DNA of 11,416 nt, taken from the NCBI GenBank assembly GCA_013815575.1, contig JACDFX010000018.1, positions 1-11,416 on the forward strand, written 5' to 3'. Within the stretch, counting starts at the first letter, position 1; every line of letters starts with the position of its first letter. The stretch is from Rubrobacter sp. (GTDB lineage: Bacteria > Actinomycetota > Rubrobacteria > Rubrobacterales > Rubrobacteraceae). Positions 1 to 6,714 of this stretch are shown piece after piece. The notes beneath the pieces were generated by a model, which saw nothing but the letters and a program-made list of their open reading frames with translations, did no database searches and had not been told where the DNA came from. The translations under genes were made by a program, and so were the position numbers.

Positions 1-268
1 CTCCGAGCCGACCTACGTCGAGGAGGGCGTCGTCCACTACTGCGTGGCGAACATCCCAGGCGCCGTGGCGAGGACCTCGACGCTCGCGCTCACGAGCGTG
101 ACGTTGCCCTACCTCATCAGGATCGTGGACGAGGGCGTGGAGGGTGCGGTCGCGAAAGACCCGAACCTCGCGAAGGGGTTGTCCACGCTGCGCGGAGATC
201 TCGTCTCCGCACCGGTGGCCGAGGCCCACGACCTCTCCTACACCGACGCGAGCAAGCTTCTTAGCTAA
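1..268 (+). CDS. ald: Alanine dehydrogenase, C-terminal part (5' end outside window)
   Basis: The reading frame is open from base 2 to the TAA at 266-268 and gives about 88 residues. The segment HYCVANIPGAVARTSTLALT, followed by LPYLIRIVDEG, is the hallmark C-terminal region of L-alanine dehydrogenase (in the family HY.V.NMPGAV.RTST.ALT..TLPY). The enzyme catalyses reversible NAD-dependent deamination of L-alanine to pyruvate, ammonia and NADH in the cytoplasm. The N-terminal catalytic domain and most of the NAD domain lie left of the window, so active-site residues cannot be checked. The stop codon overlaps the Shine-Dalgarno of the next gene, a pyruvate-type aminotransferase, so the two are almost certainly co-transcribed. 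Together they would regenerate pyruvate from the alanine made by transamination. A GTG at 44 is internal to the conserved domain and is not a start. Confidence 0.93.
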   Translation, partial: SEPTYVEEGVVHYCVANIPGAVARTSTLALTSVTLPYLIRIVDEGVEGAVAKDPNLAKGLSTLRGDLVSAPVAEAHDLSYTDASKLLS

Positions 269-279
269 GGAGGTGATCC
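267..279 (+). promoter_or_regulatory. Full-length Shine-Dalgarno (13 nt) for the class III aminotransferase
   Basis: AAGGAGGTGATCC is the exact complement of the usual bacterial 16S rRNA 3' end (GGATCACCTCCTT) over 13 consecutive bases. It overlaps the ald stop codon TAA (266-268). Its GGAGG core (269-273) ends 8 bases before the ATG at 282, which fixes that start over longer in-frame upstream codons inside ald. Most natural ribosome binding sites pair over 4-8 bases, so this one is unusually complete. Confidence 0.9.
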
Positions 280-281
280 AA

Positions 282-1649
282 ATGGACACCGAAAAGCAGA
301 ACACCGAGGGGTTGGCGGAGAAGGACGCCAGGTACGTCTGGCACGCGATGAGCCGGCTCAACCCGGGCTCGAGGCAGACCTCGCCGCCGATGATGGTGGC
401 GGAGGGCTCGGGGGCCTGGATCTCCGACACCGAGGGCAACCGTTACCTCGACGGGATGAGCGGCCTCTGGTGCGTCAACGTCGGCTACGGCCGCGAGGAG
501 CTCGCGAGGGCCGCCTACGAGCAGCTCCAGAAGCTTCCGTACTACCCACTCACCATGGCCCACGGGCCCGCCGCGGAGCTCGGGGAGAAGCTGAACGAGT
601 GGCTCGACGACGAGTACGTGATCTTCTACTCCAACTCGGGCTCGGAGGCCAACGAGGTGGCCTTCAAGGTTGCCCGCCAGTACCACGAGCAGAACGGCGA
701 GGGGGGCCGGTGGAAGTTCGTCTCCCGCTACAGGGCCTACCACGGCAACTCCTTCGGGTCGCTCGCGGCCACGGGCCAGGCCCAGCGCAAGCACCGCTAC
801 GAGCCACTGGCGCCGGGTTTTCTGCACGTCGCGCCCCCCGACCGGTACCGCTGCGCGTACTGCAGCGATCGTCCCGCGTGCAACATGGAGTGCGCCCGGT
901 CCATAGGGCGCACGATCTCCTGGGAGCTGCCCGAGACAGTCGCGGGCGTCATCATGGAGCCGATCATCACCGGCGGCGGCGTGCTCGTGCCCCCCGACGG
1001 CTACGTGGAGAGCGTGGCGGAGATCTGCAAGGAGAACGGCGTCCTCTTCATCGTGGACGAGGTGATCTGCGGCTTCGGGAGGACCGGCAGGCGCTTCGGC
1101 CACCAGCACTACGGCGTCAGGCCCGACATCGTCACCATGGCCAAGGGCATAACGAGCGCCTACCTGCCGCTCTCGGCGACCGCCGTCAGGCGCGAGGTCT
1201 TCGAGGCCTTCAAGGGCACCGAGGAGTACGACCACTTCCGTCACGTCAACACCTTCGGCGGCAACCCGGCGGCGTGCGCGCTCGCGCTGAGGAACCTCGA
1301 GATCATGGACGAAGAGGACCTGCCCGCCCGTTCGGCCGCGATGGGCGAGAGGCTGCGCGCACAGCTCGCGGACCTCGAAGACCACCCGAACGTCGGCCAG
1401 ATCCGCAACAAGGGCCTCCTGTTCGGCCTGGAGCTCGTCGAGGACAAAGAGAGCCGCACCACCGCCGCCGCGGACAAGGTCGCAAAGGTCATAGCCGGCT
1501 GCAAGGAGCGCAGCCTGATAGTCGGCAAGAACGGCGACACGGTGGCCGGGTTCAACAACGTCGTAACCCTCGCCCCGCCCCTGATAGTAAGCGAGGACGA
1601 CCTCGCGTTTATCTCGGGCGTTTTGAAGGAGGCCCTGCAGGGCATCTGA
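282..1649 (+). CDS. Class III PLP aminotransferase, pyruvate type (putrescine/taurine/omega-amino acid:pyruvate)
   Basis: This 455-residue protein is a fold-type I, class III transaminase using pyridoxal phosphate. The signature blocks are in order: DGMSGLWCVNVGYG near residue 65, the phosphate-binding SNSGSEAN near 117, YHGNSFGS near 150, the cofactor-ring aspartate Asp259 in IVDEVICGFGRTG, and the Schiff-base lysine Lys288 in MAKGITS. GLWCVNVGYGREEL recalls SpuC-type putrescine:pyruvate aminotransferases, while YVWH and the region around QHYGVRPDIVTMAKG recall taurine:pyruvate aminotransferase. The amino acceptor is therefore probably pyruvate, giving alanine that the upstream alanine dehydrogenase can recycle. 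The amino donor cannot be fixed from sequence; putrescine is attractive given the ureohydrolase, gabD and gabT downstream. A four-cysteine loop (Cys191, 194, 200, 204) is inserted before the catalytic aspartate. The ATG at 282 is set by the 13-base ribosome binding site. Confidence 0.9.
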   Translation: MDTEKQNTEGLAEKDARYVWHAMSRLNPGSRQTSPPMMVAEGSGAWISDTEGNRYLDGMSGLWCVNVGYGREELARAAYEQLQKLPYYPLTMAHGPAAELGEKLNEWLDDEYVIFYSNSGSEANEVAFKVARQYHEQNGEGGRWKFVSRYRAYHGNSFGSLAATGQAQRKHRYEPLAPGFLHVAPPDRYRCAYCSDRPACNMECARSIGRTISWELPETVAGVIMEPIITGGGVLVPPDGYVESVAEICKENGVLFIVDEVICGFGRTGRRFGHQHYGVRPDIVTMAKGITSAYLPLSATAVRREVFEAFKGTEEYDHFRHVNTFGGNPAACALALRNLEIMDEEDLPARSAAMGERLRAQLADLEDHPNVGQIRNKGLLFGLELVEDKESRTTAAADKVAKVIAGCKERSLIVGKNGDTVAGFNNVVTLAPPLIVSEDDLAFISGVLKEALQGI

Positions 1650-1692
1650 GTTGCTCACCCGCGGCCGGGCGAACGACAGAGCAGGAGGTGGG

Positions 1693-2937
1693 ATGACCCG
1701 ACGGGCGAGTACCGTGATCGTGGGGGGCGGCATCTGGGGCTTGAGTACCGCCTACCACCTGGCGCGGGCCGGCGGGACCGACGTGCAGGTCCTGGAGCGC
1801 AACGACGAGCTCTTCGACGAGACGACCTCCCAGGCCGCCGGGCTGGTCGGCCAGATCCGGGCCACCCCCCTCATGAGGCGGGCCGTCCGGTACGCCATAG
1901 ACCTGTTCTTAGGCTTCGAACGCGAGACCGGGCACGACCCCGGCTTCCGCCAGGTCGGAAGCCTGCTCCTGGCCCTCACGCCCGAGCGGATGGCCTCCTT
2001 TGAGGAGCACGTGGAGCACGCAAACGGGAACGGCGTGGAAGCGCGCTTCGTGGACGGGGCGGAGATGTCCCGCCTGGCGCCGCACCTGGACGCTTCGCGC
2101 GTCGAGGGTGGGTACTTCGTGCCGGAAGACGGCTACCTAGATCCCCGGCAATGCGCCGAGGCCTTCCGCGCCGCCGCCGAGGACCTGGGCGTGAGGGTCA
2201 GGACGGGCACCGCCGCAACAGGGCTCTCCGTTCGGGATGGACGGGTGGAGGGCGTGGAGACGGACCGCGGTCTCGTCGAGGCGGAGCGGGTAGTGGTGAC
2301 GGCCGGTCCCTGGACGGGGATCGTGGCCAAGATGGCGGGCCACGAGCCGGCGATGGTGCCGATACGCCACCAGCGCGTCACCACGGCCCCCGCCCCTGGC
2401 ATCCCCGACCATCATCCCGTCGTCCGGGTGACCGACGCGAGCTGTTACCTGAGGCCCGAAGATGGCGGCTACCTCTACGGGTTCTTCGAGCCCGACCCGA
2501 CGAGCTACGACCTCGAAAAGCTGCCCGCCGGGTTCAAGACGTCGGACATCGAGAGGCCGGTAGAGGTCATGGAAGAAGCCCGCGGGAGGCTCTCTCCCGT
2601 CTTTCCCGTTCTAAAGAGTCTGGAGATCGCCCACTACAAGCGGGGCCTGACAACCTTTGCGCCGGACGGGGCCTACCTGATCGGCCCGGTGCCGCAGGTG
2701 GAGGGTCTCTTTGCGGCCACCGGTTGCGCGGCCCTGGGCATCGCGGGCTCCGCGGCGGTGGGCCGCTGGTTGGCCGACTGGGTAACGCGGGGCGACCCGG
2801 GGGAGGACCTGTCTTCGGTGGACCCGGGGCGCTTCGGCGAGGGGGCCGCCGACCTTGAGTGGGTCCGAACGGAGAGCGAAGGGTTCTACGGCGGCTACTA
2901 CAGCGTCTTCTCCATGTCCGTATCCCGGAGCCGGTAG
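1693..2937 (+). CDS. FAD-dependent oxidoreductase, DAO superfamily (sarcosine/dimethylglycine dehydrogenase-like, stand-alone)
   Basis: This 414-residue cytoplasmic flavoprotein has an N-terminal dinucleotide-binding fold: GGGIWG at residues 11-16 and the ribose-binding acid Glu35 in VQVLER. The segments TTSQAAGLVGQ (44-54), RQVGSLLLA, EDGYLDP and a late GYLYGFFEPD resemble the oxidase domain of dimethylglycine and sarcosine dehydrogenases. Those enzymes are usually about 800 residues, with a folate-binding GCV_T half. This protein stops after the oxidase domain, around YYSVFSM. The histidine that carries covalent FAD in those relatives, immediately before AAGL, is Gln47 here, so FAD is probably held non-covalently. 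The expected reaction is oxidation of a secondary or tertiary amine or an amino acid; the substrate is unknown. The ATG at 1693 has AGGAGGTG at 1683-1690, which is preferred over an in-frame TTG at 1651 with no such site. The next gene begins 3 bases after the stop. Confidence 0.85.
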   Translation: MTRRASTVIVGGGIWGLSTAYHLARAGGTDVQVLERNDELFDETTSQAAGLVGQIRATPLMRRAVRYAIDLFLGFERETGHDPGFRQVGSLLLALTPERMASFEEHVEHANGNGVEARFVDGAEMSRLAPHLDASRVEGGYFVPEDGYLDPRQCAEAFRAAAEDLGVRVRTGTAATGLSVRDGRVEGVETDRGLVEAERVVVTAGPWTGIVAKMAGHEPAMVPIRHQRVTTAPAPGIPDHHPVVRVTDASCYLRPEDGGYLYGFFEPDPTSYDLEKLPAGFKTSDIERPVEVMEEARGRLSPVFPVLKSLEIAHYKRGLTTFAPDGAYLIGPVPQVEGLFAATGCAALGIAGSAAVGRWLADWVTRGDPGEDLSSVDPGRFGEGAADLEWVRTESEGFYGGYYSVFSMSVSRSR

Positions 2938-2940
2938 CCC

Positions 2941-4095
2941 ATGCCCGTGCACTTCACCACCGACGAGTTGGCGACCCGCCGTAAGGCCGCGGGCGACGAG
3001 TTGGCCGACAGGGGCCTCGACGGCCTGCTCGTGTTCCGCCAGGAGTCTATGTACTACCTCACCGGGTACGATACCTTCGGTTACGTATTCTTCCAGTGCC
3101 TCTACATGGGGGCGGAGGGCGAGACCCTCACCCTCCTGACCCGCACCCCCGACGTGCGTCAGGCCGAGCACACCTCGGTGATCGAGGACATCCGGGTCTG
3201 GTACGACGCCGAGGGCGTGGACCCCGCCCGGGATCTCAAGGGGATTCTCGAAGAGCACGGGTGCAGGGGCAAACGTCTGGGGATAGAGACCGACGCCTAC
3301 GGCCTCACCGGCTACAACCTCAAGCGCGTGGAGGCCGCTTTGGGCGGCTTCTGCGAGTTGGTGGAGGCCTCGGATCTCGTGACCCGCCTGCGGATGGTCA
3401 AGTCCCCGGCGGAGATCGGGTACGTGCGCGAGGCGGCGCGGCTCGCCGACCTCGGCCTGGACCGCGCGGTCGAGGTGGCGGCGCCGGGGGTCTTCGAGGG
3501 GGAGGTGCTGGCGGCCTTGCAGGGCGCCATCTTCGAGGGAGGCGGGGACTTCCCGGCCAACGAGGTCATCATAGGCTCGGGTCCCCGCGCCCTCCTCTTC
3601 CGCTACGCCGCGGGCATGCGTCGCGTGGACCCGGTCGACCAGCTCTCTTTGGAGTGGGCCGGATCCTACCGCCACTACCACGCCGCCATGATGCGCACCC
3701 TGGCCGTGGGCGAAGCCTCGAGCTATCAGCGTCACCTCCACTCCGTCGTCCGCGAGGCCCTCGAAGAGATGACCGAGGCCCTGGCGCCGGGCCGACCCGT
3801 TGGCGAGGTCGACGACGCCCACCGTCGCGTGCTCGACGGTGCCGGGCTCGAAAAGCACCGCTTTGCGGCGTGCGGGTACTCTTTGGGCACGACCTTCAGC
3901 CCCAACTGGATGGACCGGCCGATGCTGTACGCGGGTAATCCCGTGCCGGCCGAACCGGGGATGGTCTTCTTTCTCCACTGCATAGTGGTGGACTCCGAGC
4001 GTGGGGTCGCCATGAGCCTGGGGCGCACCTGCCTGGTGACCGGTGCGGGGAGGGAGATCCTATCCACGAGACCCCTGGACTTGATCGTCGTTTGA
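2941..4095 (+). CDS. M24-fold (creatinase/aminopeptidase P type) hydrolase lacking metal ligands, ectoine-hydrolase-like
   Basis: This 384-residue protein has a creatinase-type N-terminal domain (about 1-140, with YYLTGYDTFGYVFFQ at 38-52). A pita-bread catalytic domain follows the linker KSPAEIGYVREAARLAD (154-170). It is usually labelled Xaa-Pro peptidase, but all five metal-binding positions of that family look lost. By my alignment the two aspartates are Trp239 and Ala249, the histidine of GHGIG is Tyr313 (CGYSLGTTF), and the two glutamates are His346 and Gly361. Creatinase and ectoine hydrolase (DoeA/EutD) are M24 members working without metal. Blocks such as LEWAGSYRHYH (with Glu238), GYSLG and SPNWMD resemble ectoine hydrolase as I recall it. 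I infer metal-free C-N hydrolysis of a small nitrogen compound. The gene starts 3 bases after the oxidoreductase stop with only a weak GGAG upstream, which suggests translational coupling. A DoeB-type deacetylase is not in view. Confidence 0.8.
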   Translation: MPVHFTTDELATRRKAAGDELADRGLDGLLVFRQESMYYLTGYDTFGYVFFQCLYMGAEGETLTLLTRTPDVRQAEHTSVIEDIRVWYDAEGVDPARDLKGILEEHGCRGKRLGIETDAYGLTGYNLKRVEAALGGFCELVEASDLVTRLRMVKSPAEIGYVREAARLADLGLDRAVEVAAPGVFEGEVLAALQGAIFEGGGDFPANEVIIGSGPRALLFRYAAGMRRVDPVDQLSLEWAGSYRHYHAAMMRTLAVGEASSYQRHLHSVVREALEEMTEALAPGRPVGEVDDAHRRVLDGAGLEKHRFAACGYSLGTTFSPNWMDRPMLYAGNPVPAEPGMVFFLHCIVVDSERGVAMSLGRTCLVTGAGREILSTRPLDLIVV

Positions 4096-4111
4096 CCCCG
4101 GCCCGGACAGA

Positions 4112-4130
4112 CCGCCGCGGTGGCCGGCGG
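4112..4130 (+). terminator. Possible intrinsic terminator after the M24 gene
   Basis: CCGCCG (4112-4117) and CGGCGG (4125-4130) are perfect inverted arms with a 7-base loop. They lie 16 bases after the M24 stop and are followed by AGCATTTT at 4131-4138. The T run is short and displaced by four bases, so the structure may only attenuate transcription. It would split ald-to-M24 from permease-to-gabT. Confidence 0.35.
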
Positions 4131-4133
4131 AGC

Positions 4134-4163
4134 ATTTTAAAGAGCGTGCATAAGGTGTAAGCT
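4134..4163 (+). promoter_or_regulatory. Weak promoter candidate upstream of the permease
   Basis: A short A+T-rich island (TTTTAA at 4135-4140, then TAAGCT at 4158-4163, 17 bases apart) lies in otherwise GC-rich intergenic DNA 35-63 bases before the permease start. The hexamers match the housekeeping consensus only partly. The call rests mainly on base composition and on the 102-base gap, the largest in the cluster. Confidence 0.22.
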
Positions 4164-4197
4164 GTGCGCAGAGGAGTGACCACAGGGAAGGGGAAGC

Positions 4198-5658
4198 ATG
4201 GCCGAGGTGGGCGCGGAGCAGCGAGGTGCCACGGGTAGCCAGGAAGGCAAATTGCAACCTGGCTTGAAGCGGCGTCACATGACCATGATCTCGCTCGGCG
4301 GGATCATCGGGGCCGGTCTCTTCGTGGGGACCGGCCCGATCCTCAACCAGGCAGGGCCTGCGACCATACTGACCTACCTGCTGACCGGGGCCCTACTCAT
4401 CCTGATAATGCGGATGCTCGGGGAGATGGCGGTCGCCCAGCCTTCGGTGGGCTCCTTCTCGGACTACGGCCGGATGGCCTTGGGCAACTGGGCGGGTTTC
4501 TCCATCGGGTGGCTGTATTGGTACTTCTGGGCCATCGTGGTCGGCTTCGAGGCCACGGTGGCGGCGTCCATTGTGGGGCAGTACATCCCGAACGTGGCGC
4601 CCTGGCTCATTGCCCTGGTCCTGGTGTTGCTACTCACGGCGACGAACCTCTACTCGGTCGGCTCCTACGGCGAGTTCGAGTTCTGGTTCGCCGGCATAAA
4701 GGTAGTGGCCATCATCATCTTTATTCTCCTTGCGCTGTTGTTCGTGATCGGGCTGTGGCCCGGAAACTCACCCGGTCTCTCGAACCTCTACGCCGACGGC
4801 GGCTTCTTCCCCAACGGCCCTCTAGCGATGTTCTCCGGCGTGGCGACCGTGATCTTCGCCTTCGTCGGGGCGGAGATCGTCACCATCGCCGCCGCCGAGT
4901 CCGACGAGCCCGGCAGGAACGTCGCGAGGGCGACCAACGCGGTCATCTACAGGGTCCTGCTGTTCTACGTGGTTTCGGTCTTCTTCGTCGCGGCGATCGT
5001 GCCGTGGAACACCGGGTTCACCGAGGACATCATCAAGAGCCCGTTTACCCTCGCGTTCCAGAAGATGGGGATACCCGGGGCCGGGACGCTGATGAACTTC
5101 GTGGTCCTGACCGCCGTCCTCTCCGTCCTCAACTCCAGCCTCTATACGACCTCGAGGATGCTCTTCGCCCTGACGCGGCATAACGACGCGCCCAGGTTCA
5201 TGCTCCATACGACGGCGCGCGGCGTGCCGATCTGGGCGATCCTCACGGGGACCATCTTCGCTTACGTCTCCGTCGCGATCTTCTACTTCTTCCCCGAGGA
5301 GATATTCACGTGGCTGATCAACGCCTCGGGGGCCATCGCGCTCTTCGTCTACCTCTTGATCGCCGTCTCGCAGCTCGTGATGCGCCGGCGCCTGGAGCGC
5401 GAGGCGCCCGAGAGGCTGGAGCTGAAGATGTGGTTCTACCCGTGGCTCACGTACCTGTCGATAGTCTGCATCGTGGCAGTGCTTATCGGCATGGCCGTCA
5501 TCTCCGACCTGCGCCCCCTCCTGATAGCGAGCCTCATAAGCCTCGGCGTGATGCTGGTGGCCTACATGCTGCGCAAGGCGTTCGGCCCGCCACAGAGGGA
5601 CCCTTCAGAGGTGATCAGGGAGTCCGAGACCAGGAGGGAGTCGGAGGCTGGGTCCTGA
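4198..5658 (+). CDS. APC-family amino acid/amine permease (GABA permease/AnsP-like)
   Basis: This 486-residue integral membrane protein has about twelve hydrophobic segments, roughly at 33-52, 57-74, 94-122, 130-150, 163-187, 210-235, 250-272, 298-318, 345-368, 372-392, 414-438 and 440-460. Hydrophilic ends of about 28 and 25 residues flank them. The first helix carries GGIIGAGLFVGTG (34-46), the substrate-backbone-binding signature of the amino acid-polyamine-organocation superfamily. The pattern LGEMAVAQPSVGSFSDYGR near 74-92 and the helix-6 segment FAFVGAEIVTIAAAES are typical of the GabP/AnsP/LysP branch of proton-coupled symporters. Substrate cannot be read from sequence. Position just before the ureohydrolase, gabD and gabT suggests GABA, a guanidino compound, or a related amine or amino acid. 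The start is the ATG at 4198 behind a mediocre AAGGGGAAG. The gene ends 27 bases before the ureohydrolase. Confidence 0.92.
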   Translation: MAEVGAEQRGATGSQEGKLQPGLKRRHMTMISLGGIIGAGLFVGTGPILNQAGPATILTYLLTGALLILIMRMLGEMAVAQPSVGSFSDYGRMALGNWAGFSIGWLYWYFWAIVVGFEATVAASIVGQYIPNVAPWLIALVLVLLLTATNLYSVGSYGEFEFWFAGIKVVAIIIFILLALLFVIGLWPGNSPGLSNLYADGGFFPNGPLAMFSGVATVIFAFVGAEIVTIAAAESDEPGRNVARATNAVIYRVLLFYVVSVFFVAAIVPWNTGFTEDIIKSPFTLAFQKMGIPGAGTLMNFVVLTAVLSVLNSSLYTTSRMLFALTRHNDAPRFMLHTTARGVPIWAILTGTIFAYVSVAIFYFFPEEIFTWLINASGAIALFVYLLIAVSQLVMRRRLEREAPERLELKMWFYPWLTYLSIVCIVAVLIGMAVISDLRPLLIASLISLGVMLVAYMLRKAFGPPQRDPSEVIRESETRRESEAGS

Positions 5659-5672
5659 TGATCTCCGAAGAG

Positions 5673-5678
5673 AGGTGA
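5673..5678 (+). promoter_or_regulatory. Shine-Dalgarno deciding a TTG start for the ureohydrolase
   Basis: AGGTGA at 5673-5678 lies 7 bases before TTG at 5686. No in-frame ATG or GTG with a comparable site occurs between the permease stop and the conserved N-terminal region, so a TTG start is the best reading. Confidence 0.6.
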
Positions 5679-5685
5679 GCCACCC

Positions 5686-6642
5686 TTGACCCGCTACGAG
5701 CCGGCCGACTCGTTCGAGACGCCGCGCTTCTCCGGCGTCCGGACCTTTATGCGCCTGCCCAACACGCAGGACCTGGAGAATGCCGACGCCGCGATAGTCG
5801 GCGCGCCCTTCGACACGGGCGCCACCTTCCGCGTCGGCGCCCGCTTCGGGCCCGAGGCCATAAGGAGCGCCTCTCACCTCTTGCGGCGCCACAACTCGGG
5901 CCTCGGCGTCACCATCTTCGAGTATCTCTCCGTCATAGACTACGGCGACGTGCCCGTCGTGCCGGGCTTTATCCGGGAGAGCTACGAGAAGATCTCGGAC
6001 GGCCTCGAGCCGATCCACCGCGCCGGCGTCGTCCCGATAGTCCTCGGCGGCGACCACTCCATCGCCCTGCCGGAACTCCGCGCCGCCGCGGCCGTCCACG
6101 GACCCTTAGCCCTCGTCCAGTTCGACTCCCACCCGGACACCTGGGACGCCTACTTCGACCAGAAGTACACCCACGGCACCCCTTTCCGAAGGGCCGTCGA
6201 GGAGGGCCTGCTCGACCCCTCGCGCTCCATCCAGGTCGGGATGCGCGGCTCCATCTACGACGAGCGCGACTGGGACGACGCGAGGGACATGGGCTTCGAC
6301 CTCGTCCCGACCGACGAGGTGCGAGAGCTCGGCATACCCGCCGTCGTGGAGCGCATCAAGGAGCGGGTCGGCGGCGCGAAGGCCTACGTCTCCTTCGACA
6401 TAGACTTCGTGGACCCGGCCTACGCGCCGGGCACGGGGACGCCGGAGATAGGCGGCTACACCAGCCGCGAGGCGCAGGAGTTCGTGCGGGGGCTCGCCGG
6501 CATCGACATCGTCGGCTGCGACGTGGTCGAGGTCTGCCCGCCCTACGACGGGCCCGGGCAGGTCACCGCGCTCGTCGCGGCCAACGTGGCCCACGACTTT
6601 CTTGGGCTCATCGCCCTGCAGAAAAAGAACCGGGATGGGTAA
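5686..6642 (+). CDS. speB: Arginase-family ureohydrolase (agmatinase or guanidinobutyrase)
   Basis: This 318-residue cytoplasmic enzyme carries the full binuclear manganese site of the ureohydrolase superfamily: His124 in GGDHSI; Asp147, His149, Asp151 and Asp154 in DSHPDTWD; and Asp238 and Asp240 in SFDIDFVDPAYAPGTGTP. It would release urea from a guanidino substrate: agmatine to putrescine, or 4-guanidinobutyrate to GABA. The APGTGTPEIGG tail and the THGTPFRRAVEEGL block match actinobacterial proteins annotated as agmatinase. Family members differ in substrate with little change in motifs, so speB is a best guess. Serine 148 replaces the common alanine (DAHxD). Downstream gabD and gabT fit both substrates: guanidinobutyrate would feed GABA directly, whereas agmatine would need a putrescine aminotransferase, which the gene at 282-1649 could supply. 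Translation probably begins at TTG 5686 after AGGTGA; the permease ends 27 bases upstream. Confidence 0.85.
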   Translation: MTRYEPADSFETPRFSGVRTFMRLPNTQDLENADAAIVGAPFDTGATFRVGARFGPEAIRSASHLLRRHNSGLGVTIFEYLSVIDYGDVPVVPGFIRESYEKISDGLEPIHRAGVVPIVLGGDHSIALPELRAAAAVHGPLALVQFDSHPDTWDAYFDQKYTHGTPFRRAVEEGLLDPSRSIQVGMRGSIYDERDWDDARDMGFDLVPTDEVRELGIPAVVERIKERVGGAKAYVSFDIDFVDPAYAPGTGTPEIGGYTSREAQEFVRGLAGIDIVGCDVVEVCPPYDGPGQVTALVAANVAHDFLGLIALQKKNRDG

Positions 6643-6714
6643 CGCCCGGGATCACAAGGTTCCCCTCCGTTCCTTCGCGCGGACCGGGGACGCACACTCC
6701 CTCTGGAGGTAGAG

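Noticed and set aside
144..281. N-terminal extension of the first aminotransferase from an ATG at 144
   Set aside because: It would overlap the conserved end of alanine dehydrogenase, reads as Arg/Ser/Pro-rich noise, and ignores the 13-base ribosome binding site before 282.
282..1649. Assignment as taurine:pyruvate aminotransferase (tpa)
   Set aside because: No sulfoacetaldehyde acetyltransferase, taurine transporter or taurine dehydrogenase is seen, and SpuC-like segments are equally strong.
261..1733. 490-residue open frame on the minus strand opposite the first aminotransferase
   Set aside because: Its translation is low-complexity (Val, Ala, Gly, Arg, His, Asp) with no motif. It lies fully opposite a clear class III aminotransferase, a usual shadow effect in GC-rich DNA.
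2611..3978. 455-residue open frame on the minus strand opposite the oxidoreductase and M24 genes
   Set aside because: It spans the junction of two well-supported plus-strand genes, has no recognisable domain, and has shadow-type composition.
2941..4095. Assignment of this gene as doeA/eutD (ectoine hydrolase) outright
   Set aside because: The resemblance is by motifs from memory, and the deacetylase and other ectoine genes are absent in the window, so only a family-level call is made.
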